A DNA stretch of 64,000 bases from positions 4,216,001 through 4,280,000 of the forward strand of contig CAJSYZ010000005.1 in assembly GCA_910574455.1 (NCBI GenBank). The letters are read 5' to 3'. The stretch comes from Trichaptum fuscoviolaceum (lineage: Eukaryota > Basidiomycota > Agaricomycetes > Hymenochaetales > Trichaptaceae). Both the position numbers and the translations under genes were made by a program. Of the stretch, positions 51,513 to 61,998 are shown in pieces; the first letter of the stretch is position 1, and each line of letters begins with the position of its first letter. The notes under the pieces are model-generated. The model was not told the DNA's origin. It did not search any database and was given only the letters and a program-made list of their open reading frames with translations.

Positions 51513-54500
51513 TTAGTTGCCTGCGTCCAGAGGTTTGGCGTCCGGGAGGGCGGGCTCGTCCCGAGGGAACAGGTGGGGGAAACGTCCAGAGTCCTTGATG
51601 AAGCTCAGTACTGGTCCAAGGCGGGCTTTGGGGCCCACTAGAGCGCGGAGAGTCAGTGGGCGGTTCCGTAGGGCGGTACGGAGCACGCGCCGCTGCTCTA
51701 CAAACCCCCGGCACACAATGAGGAAGTGCGCCGGGGTTTCCAGAACGCCGCACCGAGCACAGAGGGGGGACTCTGCGCGCCCAATGCGATGGAGGTGTGC
51801 ATTGAGGGGGGCATGGCCAGTGCACAGCTGGGTCAGGACTGCGCACTTGCCGCGGTTCCGGTCCTTGTAGAGAGCTCGTACGCCCCGTACGGGCGGGTTG
51901 AGGTCCGCCGGGCGGAGCTTCTTCGCGCTCTTCGACTTGGTCCAGTCGGCCTTCCATTGCTTGCTCGCTCGGGTCGTACGAGAGGCAATGAGGGCCGCCG
52001 CGCTGGGGGGAAGAGGGCGAGTGAGGAGCCGGAGTCGCCCCGGCTGGTTAGCCTCGGGGCCCTGGGCAGCGGTCTTTGCCTCGGCATCGACCCACTCGTT
52101 CGCCTCTATATCTTCGTGTCCCGGCACCCAGTGTATATCCAGTCGGAGGTGCTGGTGTTGCTTCTGGAGGCGTTGGAGTTCGGTTCTGAAGGTATCCAGG
52201 AGGTACTGGCCGGATTGAGCCTTCGGTGTCCAGATGGCAGAGATGGCGGGCTGGCAGTCAATGAACAGGGCAGCCCGGGTAGCACGGGGGGTGGCCCTGA
52301 TCAAATCGAGGCCAAGGAGGGCACCGCACACCTCCGCTTCGAACACCGTGTGTTCCTCGGTGGTCCCAAGGTAAAGTCGGCGCACGTCCGGGGAGAGGCT
52401 TGGCCCCTGGGTTGGTCGGGCAGGTCCTCCTGGCTGCTGTGAAAGGGAGAAAAGAGGAGAAGAAGGGATTACAGGGGAAATAAAATTACATGCATGCTGA
52501 GAGGGAGAGAGAGAGAGAGAGGGAGAAGAAGAAGAGAAAGAAAACTGAGAAACATTACCCGTCCGAGCTGGCAGCCCCTTTGCCCCCTTCCCTTCCACCG
52601 CGTGAGCCTTGCTTCTCGTGTATTCGTCGTACGGGACTCGGGGGCGTCCGCCTATTGCGACGGCCGCGGCCCCGATTCCACCTTTGTATCCAGATCCATT
52701 GCTGAAGACGCAGAGGGAGCCACTTGCAATCGCGGCCTCTGCAGCTTCTTTGGCGGCCTCCCGGGATCGAGCTGGGTGTACAGTCAGGTACGTGATGGCA
52801 AGATCTTGACTGGTGACGGGGCGGATGGTTTCCACCGGTCCTCGCAGTTTGGGGAAGGCGGCCATGAGCTTGTGTATGGCCGAATGGTGCCTCCGGACTC
52901 CCCGGCGACATCGTTGGACCAGCGGCTGTAGCGGGTGGCTCTTGGGGAGCGTGCAGAGACGAACGGCGGCCTTGAACGTGGCCAGCTGGAGTCGTAGTTG
53001 GGCTGGGAGTAAGTAAGCATGGTAGTCGGCCATGTCGGTCGCTGTTGTGGTGAGGGCTCCAGTGATTAACTTGGCGGCTCGTCGCTGCAGCTTGGCCAAC
53101 GTTCGCGTGAGGCCGATGCTTCCGGCGCGTCGCGTAGGGCCTTCGTGGACTGGTTCGTACCAAGCCAGGAGAGCGTACTCGACTCTCGGGAAGACCATGG
53201 CGAGCACCAGTTGGCGCATGTAGCCGTGCGGTATCTTCAGCCGGCTCAAACCCCCCAGGGTCCTCGTCCCTCTGGCCATGGCTTGTTCGGCATGGAACTT
53301 GAAGGTGAGCTTGTCGTCGAGGATGACACCGAGGTACTTGGCCGAGGAGGAGGGCTTGATGGTGTGCGACCGGAACTGAAGTGCAAAGTCGACTCCTTCT
53401 GGACGGGTTTTCCGGCCCCAGAAGTGGACCAGTTGAAACTTGCCGTAGTCGAATCTGGACCCATTGCGGGTGCCCCACTGGTCGGCGGCCCTGAGGAAGG
53501 TGTCGAGCTTGGCAATGTTGTCCGCGACAGTGTCAGACACCACGAGCTTGGCCGTATCGTCAATGAATCCCGAGGACGGGTCCGTCCGGTACGCTGGGAG
53601 TCGTAGGAGGTCCGCGTTGAACACTAAGTACAGGATGGGCGAGAGGGGGGAGCCTTGGGGGATACCCAGAGGGACCGGCTGTGGTGTCGAAATGTAATCG
53701 TCGAAAGAGAGGGTGGTGGTGCGTCCCGTCAAGAAACTCTGGATCCATGCAACCAGAGCAGCCGGGATACCGCTGGACTTGAGTTTCGCGAAGAGTGACG
53801 GGTGGGGCACCGTTGGGAAGGCCTGAGAGATGTCCATGAACAGGACGCTTGCTGTCCTACCTGTGCACCATGCGTCCTTCACCTTCTGGGTGAGAAACAG
53901 GATCGCGTCCGTCGTGGTGCGTCCCGGACGTCCGCCAAATTGGTTCGCGGGCAGAAGGCCGTGTTCCTCAGCCATTGCCGCTACTCGTGTCGCCACCACG
54001 GACTCGAGGACTTTCCCGAGTGTTTCTTCCAGCGCGACCGGGCGGTACACTTTGGGGGCCGTGTAGTCGCTCTTCCCCGGCTTGCGCAAGGTGACGGTAT
54101 TGTACCGCCGCCACCTCGTCGGGAAGTGACCCAGTGCCAAGGACGCTTCGAGGACCCGTAGGAGGACGGGGCCCAGGAATGCTCGGGCGGCCTTAATGGC
54201 CATGTTGGGGATTCCCGAGGGTCCCGGGGCTTTGAACGGCGCCAGCCTCGCAATGGCTTTGTCGACGTCGGCCTGGATGAATGGTTCGAAGGGGATTGTG
54301 CTAGCGGGTTCTCCCTCCGGGGCCGGTGGGTGGTACGACTCCAGGGCTTCAGGGAAGAAGGTTTTGAAGAGTATAGTACTCTTCCCCTGGGTGTCGGACA
54401 CTAGTCCGTCTGGTCCTTGGAGGGCGGGGACGCGAGTGTTGGACTTGGGGGCATCGTCCATGTACCTCGCGGCCGTCCAGAGCTGGGCTTGGGTGAGCTC

Positions 54501-55618
54501 GTCCAGAAACTGCTTCCAGTGCGCTTTCTTCTGACGGGTGATCTCCGCAGTGTAGCGGTTCCGGGCTTCTCTCATTGCTTTCCATGACGCATGCAATCGA
54601 TCGGTCTTCCGGATTGTCCGCTGAGCTTTTCGGTATGTTTGACGGAGAGCGGAGAGCTGGGGGGTCCACCACCTGTTGCGGTACTTGGATGACTTGGTAA
54701 CCGGTGTCAGGTCCGTCAGCACATTGGAGATACCAGCCTCGAGCTGCTCGACCAGTGAATCCAAGCCGTCCGCCGAGTCCACCTGAGAGGGAAGGGGGGA
54801 AGTTTTGAAGTGTTTGGACACCCGCTTCGAAAACTCCTCCCAGTCTACCTCGCGAAACCGTGGTTTCGCGGCCGGGATCAGATGGTCCGGGCAGATATTG
54901 AACTCTGCTTCCAGGCCCAAATGGTCCGACGCGTCCCCGTCGAACGTTCGACAGTAGGTCAGGAGGGGGAAGAGGCTATCTCCTGAAACCAAGAGCAGGT
55001 CGAGCGTCGACCATGTCTGGTGAACGGACGACAAGAAAGTGGGGGTTCCCGGCTCTAAGCAGAGTTCCAGCCCATATTTCACGATGATGTCGAGGAGGGG
55101 GTCCGCCGCACTTCGTGCAGAGCGCGCCGGGTGCAACGGGCCCGCCCAGAGGGGGTCGTGCTTGTTGAAGTCCCCAACAAGTATGACTGCCTCCTCGGTG
55201 TCCGACTTGGCGAACTGGCCTTGCAGATGCGCTGAGAGGGCCTCGATCGTTTGGGTGGTGTCCGGAGGGTTATAAACATTAAAAAGAGAAATAGATAAAT
55301 TATGAATAATAATGTGGATTGCAGAAATGTTAGCGTGGGGGAGGGCAATGGAGGAATAAGAGCAAGAGGGAAGCCGCTTGCTCACATAAATGAAACATTT
55401 AATCGCGTCGCCCCCTGAGGGTAGCGGCGTGACCCTGTCCCAATTATGCGGACAAAGCGACGGAAAGCGGGCGAATGTAGGGGGGGTTCTTGTATGCATA
55501 AAATATCAAATAATAAAGGATCGGAATTATTTAAAAGAGAAACAAGGACCTCATAACGGCGGTTGCAGTTAAGGGACCGAATTCTCAGACCATGGGTAGA
55601 TGGGGTGTAGCAATTCAT
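51513..55618 (-). pseudogene. LINE ORF2: endonuclease-RT-RNase H, one frameshift
   Basis: Start ATG 55618 overlaps the ORF1 stop as ATGA. Apurinic-like endonuclease: LRIRSLNCNRRYEVL and CIQEPP at the N-terminus, then VGDFNKHDPLW and SDHLGLEAE. RT: LRKPGKSDYTAPKVYRPVAL, LFMDISQAFPTV, the GIPQGSPLSPILYL region, and catalytic GFIDD. C-terminal RNase H: IDCQPAISAIW, VPGHEDIEANEWVDAEA. A zinc-binding tail has CARCGV...HFLIVC. The frame changes in a run of seven C (55480-55486), between CIQEPP and the next endonuclease block. RNase H also contains an ~80-residue Ser/Pro-rich insert (52390-52640) with a GA microsatellite. Confidence 0.85.
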
Positions 55619-57839
55619 TCAGAGGAGGGAGGGGAAGAGAAGGGGTGAAAGGAGAAGTCTCCACCTGAGAAGTAACAACTTGATCCCGCTTGTATGCTCA
55701 TTGCGCGAGCGTGCTCCGTCTGTCTAATTGGGCATCGTGGGTCGTACGCGTTGTGGGCCCCATTGCAGTTGGCGCACTTCTTGCTCTCCGGGTGCGGGCA
55801 CTCCGTGCCAGTATGGGGTCCGCCGCAATGAGCGCATGTCTCGCGAGCTCTGCAGCTGTAGCTTAAGTGGCCCCATTTCTGGCACTTCCGGCACTGGCGC
55901 GGGCTCGAGAAGTACCGTCGCGCGTTCAAGAGCAGCGCTTGGACTCGGACTCCCTGATCGATCAGGTTGTCCGCAGCCTGTTGGTTGTCTAGGAAGACCA
56001 CCCAACTGCCTGTCTTCCGGCCGGGCGGGAGGCGATCCTTGGGGACCAGCCACCGGGCTTCGACAATAGTGGACGGGGCGGGGATAAGGGAAGGGTTCTG
56101 CGCGTGAAGGTCGTGCCGGTACGTGTCCTGCGAGGGATCGTAGAACAGGGGAACGTCTTGGATGACGACCCCGTAGTGCGGGACACTGATTTTTGCCCCC
56201 GCACCCAGCGCATTCGAGCACTGCGCTGCGTTCCTAACCACCTGATCAGCAACGTCTGAGCTCTTGAAGCGCACCGTAATTTTTGTGCCACTCCTATGAG
56301 GCTGCACTCCTGCCACCGCAGCATTGCTTAATCCCTTCACTCCGCTCCTCTGCACCGCGCCTTCCACCCATTCCTGCACCTTCTCCCCCGTGCCTTTGGC
56401 CTTCGCTTCCGCCTCCGTGTTCCTGACGATCTTGATCGTCACCTCATCTGTTCGGGTCCGCCTGGGTGGAGTCTCGGTAGGCGCTCTGGCGGCCGCTGCC
56501 GCGTTGTAACACTTGGATTTCATCCAGTGTTCGTACGAAGCCCGCCGGACACGACAGTGGCACCCGGAAGACAAAGTAAGCACCCGGAAACCGGAGTCGC
56601 TCAAGTACAAGACTCGGAAAGACACCAGCAAGTCCAGAGCATAGCAACAGTACAGAAGACGCAAGGCCGGAAAGCGGAGTCGCTCAAGTACATCCAACGG
56701 CCGCAAGACAGTGCACCCGAAGGACACCGGACAAGCAGCAAGGCCGCCGGTCGACACTCGAAGCCAAATAGCGCAGGGAAAACTGTACCTGAGCACGGGT
56801 GAAAGAACTGCCAAAGCAAAGGACTCACTGGTGAGCACCCGACGGACGCTTGCATGGGTGGACGAGCGAACGGGCGAACATTTGTTCGAACGGACGTGCG
56901 TACGGGCGTGCAACCGGCCGGCGACATAAGTGTGGCGACGGACAAGTGTGTGCGCGTGGCGTGGGAGAACAGGGTGACGGACAAGGGAACTAACGGACGT
57001 CACATAACGGACACTTGGTGGCGACGTGCGCGAGTGGCGTGGGAATAGGGTTGCCAATTGAGGGACGGGGACAAAGACGGGGACTCAGCCTAGTAGCGGT
57101 GACCGGAGTAGCCGGTTCACACGCGATAATAACTTGTGTTAAGCACGTCATGTAGACCGTGTGAAAATTTAGCTTTCTTTCCCCGACCACTACCATCTAA
57201 GTGTGTGCGCGCTTGGGACGGAACGGGGCTACCGTAGGACGTCTGCGCTGTGAGCGCGTTCGACACGACGGTTAGTTCTTTCGACGGGCGAAGACCAAGG
57301 GCCTCAAGAGCCATTCTTACTGGGGGTTTTGTTTCTTGTCTTCGGACTTCTCGCGAGGGCGCGGCCGCGCAGAAGACTCTTGGACGGGCAACGGGGGTTC
57401 AGTGCTTGCGCATAGGCGCGTTCTACTGTGCTCCTTAGTTCTTTCGACGGAACGACGGGTCTCTGGGGCTCAATAGCCAAGCTTGCGGATTTCCTCTGGG
57501 GTTCTCTCGAGGGCGCGACACGGCCACGGGCCTTCGTTAATGGGAATAACGGTTGACGGACGTACGGGCGTCGTCGCTGTTGTTCCTTCATTGTTTCTTC
57601 TCTCCTTTCTGTTTTCTTTTACTACTCTTTTATTCTTACTGGGTTCCCTGCACTCCCACCCCCTTATCATTTATTTTGTTTTCAGCGTACGTGAGTGTCG
57701 TTTCCACCGGTGGTGCGCTGATCTTCGCATCAATGGCATCGAGGCGCTCGACAATGGTGGCCAGTGCTGACGCGGCTGTAACGGACGCGAGTAGGCGGTC
57801 GCACAGCGTGTCCATCGCTTTTACGTTTTTCAGGGCCAT
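55615..57839 (-). pseudogene. LINE ORF1 (gag-like, three zinc knuckles), interrupted
   Basis: The first part, 57839-57685, reads MALKNVKAMDTLCDRLLASV and on to VETTLTY. The second part, 56504-55615, continues in frame with AAAAARAPTETPPRR after removal of the solo LTR and its TSD, giving roughly 345 residues. The C-terminal half carries three closely spaced knuckles: CRKCQKWGHLSYSC, CAHCGGPHTGTEC and CANCNGAHNAYDPRC. It binds LINE RNA in relatives. Apart from the LTR no lesion is seen. Confidence 0.85.
56505..57684 (+). mobile_element. Solo LTR of the Gypsy-C family in LINE ORF1
   Basis: 1180 bp starting TGTAACACTTGG and ending TTTTGTTTTCA, flanked by a 4-bp TSD GCGT (56501-56504, 57685-57688). 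Opposite in orientation to Gypsy-C. It matches the Gypsy-C LTR over most of its length but carries about 90 extra bases and several differences near 57300-57560, so it is a diverged subfamily. Confidence 0.87.
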
Positions 57840-57848
57840 TTTTGTCCC

Positions 57849-58682
57849 TCAAGCGAGCTTCTTGATTGCCGAGATCAAACTTTCGGCCTCATGGCCGCTA
57901 TTCGTGTCCAGGAGTGTATATACGTCGTCACAGGTGAAAGAAGTAGAGGTAGAAGTAGAGGTAACTATAGAATTTTGAGAATTATTGCACTCTGCCACCG
58001 TATCCGCTTGACTGGACATGGTGGTTATTGTTCGAGGTTGACTCAGCTCAGGCGCTGCGGCCCAGCATTTAGAATTGGATTCGTATACATGGCGAACAAG
58101 ATCCGACATGTCTCGAAATGTTGACGGTCCCCCTTCTCCCGGCTTCGTACATTTTGCATTTGGACAATGCAGACGCTGAGTACGATCGTGACTCTTTACA
58201 TGTCTGTCTCGGGATCCTTCAGACTCATACGCAGCATCGCAGCCAGCTACGGTACATTTGAAGTCCTTGGGATTCGGGATACGCCCTGGTCCCTTCCCAT
58301 TGCCGCCCTTCTTCTTTGCAGCTGGTGCGGGTAGTGATGCGGTATCTCGCGTTTCCGTGCCCCTCTTCCGGGATACTACAACTTGCGCAGAGGGGGGCGT
58401 CTGTTGAGGTGTAGGGAGAGACAAGGTGCTTGGTCCCGCTTGCGGTGGGCCGTACGCAACTGACTGCGGGTATGGGTAAGAATTGCTCATGATTGGCACC
58501 ACAAGCTGCACTGCAGTTGCAGCAGAAACGAGTCCTTGGCTCATTCCAGAATATTCGGACCGAACTGCAGGAAATGGGGAAGGGAGATGAAGACAAACCG
58601 GTAGAAGAGGAACTCGAGAATCGAGTCCTGTGCATGCATCATCAAACTTACACCAATACTCGTCTGGGTGGTCGTCATACAT
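57849..58682 (-). CDS. C2H2 zinc-finger protein
   Basis: 277-codon frame from an ATG at 58682. The N-terminus MYDDHPDEYW is shared with the remnant at 4935-5360. The middle is Pro/Gln/Ser-rich with a basic, likely nuclear-localisation stretch (AAKKKGGNGKGPGR, ~residues 120-133). One canonical finger CX4CX12HX3H follows (CTVAGCDAAYESEGSRDRH..), then a second degenerate one (CPNAKC ... LVRHV). The C-terminus is Ser/Thr-rich and acidic. It probably binds DNA or RNA in the nucleus; the target is unknown. The LINE starts within a few bases of the stop codon, so the native C-terminus may have been longer (see 50974-51102). An upstream conserved block is at 58825-58868. No intron is evident. Confidence 0.72.
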   Translation of the reverse strand: MYDDHPDEYWCKFDDACTGLDSRVPLLPVCLHLPSPFPAVRSEYSGMSQGLVSAATAVQLVVPIMSNSYPYPQSVAYGPPQAGPSTLSLPTPQQTPPSAQVVVSRKRGTETRDTASLPAPAAKKKGGNGKGPGRIPNPKDFKCTVAGCDAAYESEGSRDRHVKSHDRTQRLHCPNAKCTKPGEGGPSTFRDMSDLVRHVYESNSKCWAAAPELSQPRTITTMSSQADTVAECNNSQNSIVTSTSTSTSFTCDDVYTLLDTNSGHEAESLISAIKKLA

Positions 58683-58824
58683 GATTCAAGGAAAGGGTGA
58701 GGTCAGTGAAAACTTGGAAAATGTGAACGTGGTTGATGAGGGGGAAGACTTTGAAGAGGGGAGGAAGAGGAAGTATAGTGCAATGGTTGTGGTAACTGGA
58801 AAGGATAGGTAAGTGTATCACATT

Positions 58825-58868
58825 ACAATTTAAAGCCCGCCGGTGGGCACATTAACGCGCAACGCGTT
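58825..58868 (-). promoter_or_regulatory. Conserved promoter block of zinc-finger gene copy 2
   Basis: Matches 5493-5535 almost base for base, about 145 bp upstream of the ATG. Contains GCCCGCCGGTGGGC (near-palindrome) and AACGCGCAACGCGTTGCGC. Conservation within otherwise diverged flanks suggests a functional site or transcription start region. Confidence 0.5.
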
Positions 58869-59441
58869 GCGCCTGCAGGTCACGCACAGCAGTTTGGTCT
58901 CGCAGCATGGTTCATCTAACCACACAGGTGTTTGCACTCTTTCCATCCCCCTCATTCTACAGGAAGTATGTGAATGCCCTTTTAACCTGACAATCGTCAG
59001 CCTCGAGCAAAGGACGAGAATGGAATAGAGTCTTACTCGAAGAGAACGTTTCAGAGAGATTCAGTTCGAGCTTCTTGGCAATAATTAGCCTGTTCATATT
59101 GATGTTCTGTGCAAATTCAGAGATCAAAGGCTGCGCTTTCACTGACAGATTTGGATAGAAATGGTGAGTCCTGGGCTGTCACAAGGGAATCTAGCTGGAC
59201 TGACCCATCTTATTTCTAGGCTGCACTTGTTTTCGGCTAATACGATCACAAGAGCGCGATTGGTTCTCGGGATACAATCTTGATCGCCCAGATAGATTTG
59301 ACCAAGTTACACGTTCTTCTTGATCGGAAACGCCGAGCTCTACTCGAAGCACTGTTCTTGACTGTACGCATTCAAGTCGACGTTTCTGATGGTTTCCTGA
59401 GTTGCCGACGGGGATGGCCTACATGTCCGTCGCTAAGACGA
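58869..59441. other. Intergenic host sequence upstream of the zinc-finger gene
   Basis: 573 bp with no recognised gene. Loose similarity to 5580-5940 (for example ACAGGAAGTATG, TAGCTGGACT.ACC). Nothing else noted. Confidence 0.45.
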
Positions 59442-60303
59442 CTTTACTGCAATCAGAATCAGAATCCAAAAAGCGGAGTGAATACATTTTAATTTCCAGC
59501 CATGCACTTGGGCTTCACTTCGCCAAGCTAATGACAGACAATAGACCGAAAGCAACAGACAACAAGATCATGTCGAACGACCCCGGGGCTCGAATATATG
59601 TAGCAATTATTGGAAGAGTGCGTGGGTCTTGTGCTTGATGGGAACCATTGCGCTCATGAGCGATTATCCCTTTCCCAGACAAGCAAGCATTAGCGCAAGA
59701 CCTTGATGTATTTGCGCAGACTCGCTCCGGCTAAGAGGCGTCGACATATGGAGATTCCCAGGAACCAGGAGAAAATCGACATCAAGAGGTTTCGAAGAGA
59801 GGCCAAGATGAATCTGCGATCAACCTGACATATCTAAAGTTGTACTCGATCGCTCACCTATCTGCTTGTTCTTTCAACAGCTTCTCTTCCTCCCTTCTAT
59901 ACCGTGATAGCCTTGGGATTCATTCTAGCGTTGCATCTATTGGCGTTTTCGCACCGAAACGACGCAGACACAAGTTTAGCAAGTGCAAGATTACGAAATA
60001 TGGATTTCTCACCTCAGGCGACACGGGGACTTGATTGCATGATGGAAGTCAATAAAATACTTCTCTTGAATGTAGACTAAGTTGAACCAAGCTTATCCTC
60101 TTTTATGAGGTACTACAGTCGACGAGCTTGAGCTTCCTTCCAATCTGATACGCTTGCCACGTGGCTGATCGACGCAAAGATTGGTCTGAAGACCAACACG
60201 ATAGAGAAAAGCTGCAGTATTTCTGAAAACTGAGATCTCGGATGCTTTGAGATTGGGTATCAGAGAACAACGCGTACACCAGAGGAGAAAGTACGTCGAC
60301 GAT
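59442..60303 (+). repeat. Inverted repeat, arm 1 (862 bp)
   Basis: The reverse complement of 61999-62860 over 862 bp with no difference seen in the stretches compared. It is collinear with the locus at 9500-9856 and 16563-16900, so this arm is probably the original. On the minus strand a reading IVDVLSPLVYALFSDTQSQS runs across the inner end of the arm but is not recognised. Confidence 0.88.
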
Positions 60304-60862
60304 GGTTGTGCCATCCGTAAACTCGGAAATAGAATGCCCGATGATAATGAAGCGCTTCCCACGCCGCCTCAGGCTCCTTCATCTTTCATCTTCTTCTTAC
60401 ATCGCATCCACCGCATCCAAGTCAGCAATCACTCTTCCACCTGCTCTACTCCATATGTTGCGTGTCAACCTCAACGAGTTTGGGCGTCCGGTGCAAACAG
60501 GAGCCAAGACCCACCTAAGCTACTTAGTACTTCCACTTTCTCCAAACACCGTACTTGCATCGTTGGTGTAACGTTTCTTGCATCAGCAGGTAAGTCGGCT
60601 TTCATTTCGTCCACTGGCAGTCGCACAACCAAGTACTGATCATTCCTGTTATAACCTTAGAGCATACTCAAAAGGTCTTCATGAACGCAAACACGATGCA
60701 CGAACCTGTGCACCTGACCTTCTCGGGCGTTTCGCCCACTCCCTTCATGTAGCACCCACTACGCGTGCATCAGCTTCTGACCAGACCTTGAGAGCTTTCA
60801 CCTCGGACAGGGGAGTTGAAATGCCTAGGATGGTTTGTAAAGCGAACCTTCGCCACGATTGT
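60304..60862. other. Spacer between inverted-repeat arm and membrane-protein remnant
   Basis: No gene recognised. Pyrimidine-rich plus strand with short open frames (for example 60302-60571) that show no family features. Confidence 0.4.
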
Positions 60863-61117
60863 GGACAACCCCTGTGTCTTCTCATCATCGCAGCTTCTCC
60901 TGTCTATACACGCTTTGTCTTTGACAAATGGTGGCACAGTCATGGTACTGAGTATATATACTGGACGCGCATAAAGAAAACCGTAGAAACAGCTCCTGCC
61001 ATTATATATCCAGTCGCCCGCCTTTCCCTCCTCGTTCTCGCCCTCCTGTCCCTTCGTCGCCTCCCTGCCTCCGCGTTCGATGAAGTTGTTTGGACAAAAT
61101 TCATACCGCACATTTGA
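60863..61117 (+). pseudogene. Basidiomycete membrane-protein family, C-terminal remnant (copy 2)
   Basis: The reading CLLIIAASPVYTRFVFDKW then IIYPVARLSLLVLALLSLRR and VVWTKFIPHI matches the end of the copy at 35448-36092, with about one substitution per ten bases. The upstream SALAGAAFGSIH part is missing here. Two hydrophobic spans. A start codon in the same open frame at 60578 belongs to unrelated sequence. Decayed or truncated gene. Confidence 0.55.
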
Positions 61118-61998
61118 TTATTGCTTTCTTGTACCCCACCCATCTTGTTTTGGCGCATTTCCGGCTTTTATTGTCCTGGTTGTTATGTATAGACTCTTGT
61201 AGAGACTATTGCACACATATATTTCGCCTTCAGCTGCGAGGAAGATGGGCTTCTTTGGTCGCATCTCTCCACCAACTCCGAGAACATCTGCATAAAAGCT
61301 ACCAGCCCATATAAAACTTTGCGTATTCGAGTGAAAGGTTGATGCCAACACCCCTAAGTTCGTGTATGCTCACCAAACACAATCATAAATTCAAGCTGCT
61401 ACGGGGCATAAACCACTTACCTACACTATCAATTCCACTCACAGAAAGCATAATAAATGAGTCTTGCACTCGTTGCAGGACAGTCCAGATCTTCGAACTA
61501 CATAAAGGCAATGAGCAGTGTATTCTTGCCCATCAGGGAAACATAGACGACTGACCTACAACAAATGTAATGTAAAACCTTCCAGGCCAGGGGACTTGCA
61601 ACGAACGCAAAGACAGGTGCAGAGAAGTGACCGGCACCACAAAAAGGCCATGCGAAAGGTTGCTTCAAGGTAGTACGTTTGACGAGGGCTGCGTTGATTT
61701 ACCGAAGGCCCGCAGTGAGTAGGCCTCGACGTGGCAGTAGCCAGAACGGACTCTGGTCTCCTTGCATTGTCAGAAGAGCAGTAGAAGGCCCAATAGTCGG
61801 AGCCACAATACATTTCTCATTGATTTGGGGAAGCGTAGAAATAATATATGTAGGTATGGTTGTTCTTTAATGTTGCGCTCCTTTATTGAATGGGGAAGAG
61901 ACATTCGGAGATCCTCAAGGCCCACCCTCGATTTCTTGCGCAGCTCCATAGAAATGGACCAGGAAAGAACAACATTGCTACTTGGCGAGACAAAGATG
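61118..61998. other. Duplicated host flank, parallel to 36093-36958
   Basis: High similarity in direct orientation, ending just where the second inverted-repeat arm begins (CGAGACAAAGATGA is the last shared word). The same minus-strand open readings as in copy 1 are present; function unknown. Confidence 0.5.

Larger units (their letters stand above)
51106..57848 (-). mobile_element. Tad/I-like LINE with an internal solo LTR
   Basis: Non-LTR retrotransposon in minus orientation. ORF1 (57839-55615, interrupted by a solo LTR 56505-57684), ORF2 (55618-51513), ~400-bp 3' UTR with a (TAAA)n-like run at 51447-51468, ending in an (AAAC)n tail (51106-51124). The 5' end lies only about 10 bp before the ORF1 ATG, so the 5' UTR is very short or truncated. 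It sits directly at the end of the zinc-finger reading frame. Confidence 0.85.

Noticed and set aside
52437..52558. 122-bp spliceosomal intron in LINE ORF2
   Set aside because: Ends look like GT...CACAG but removal breaks the reading frame, which is open through the segment.
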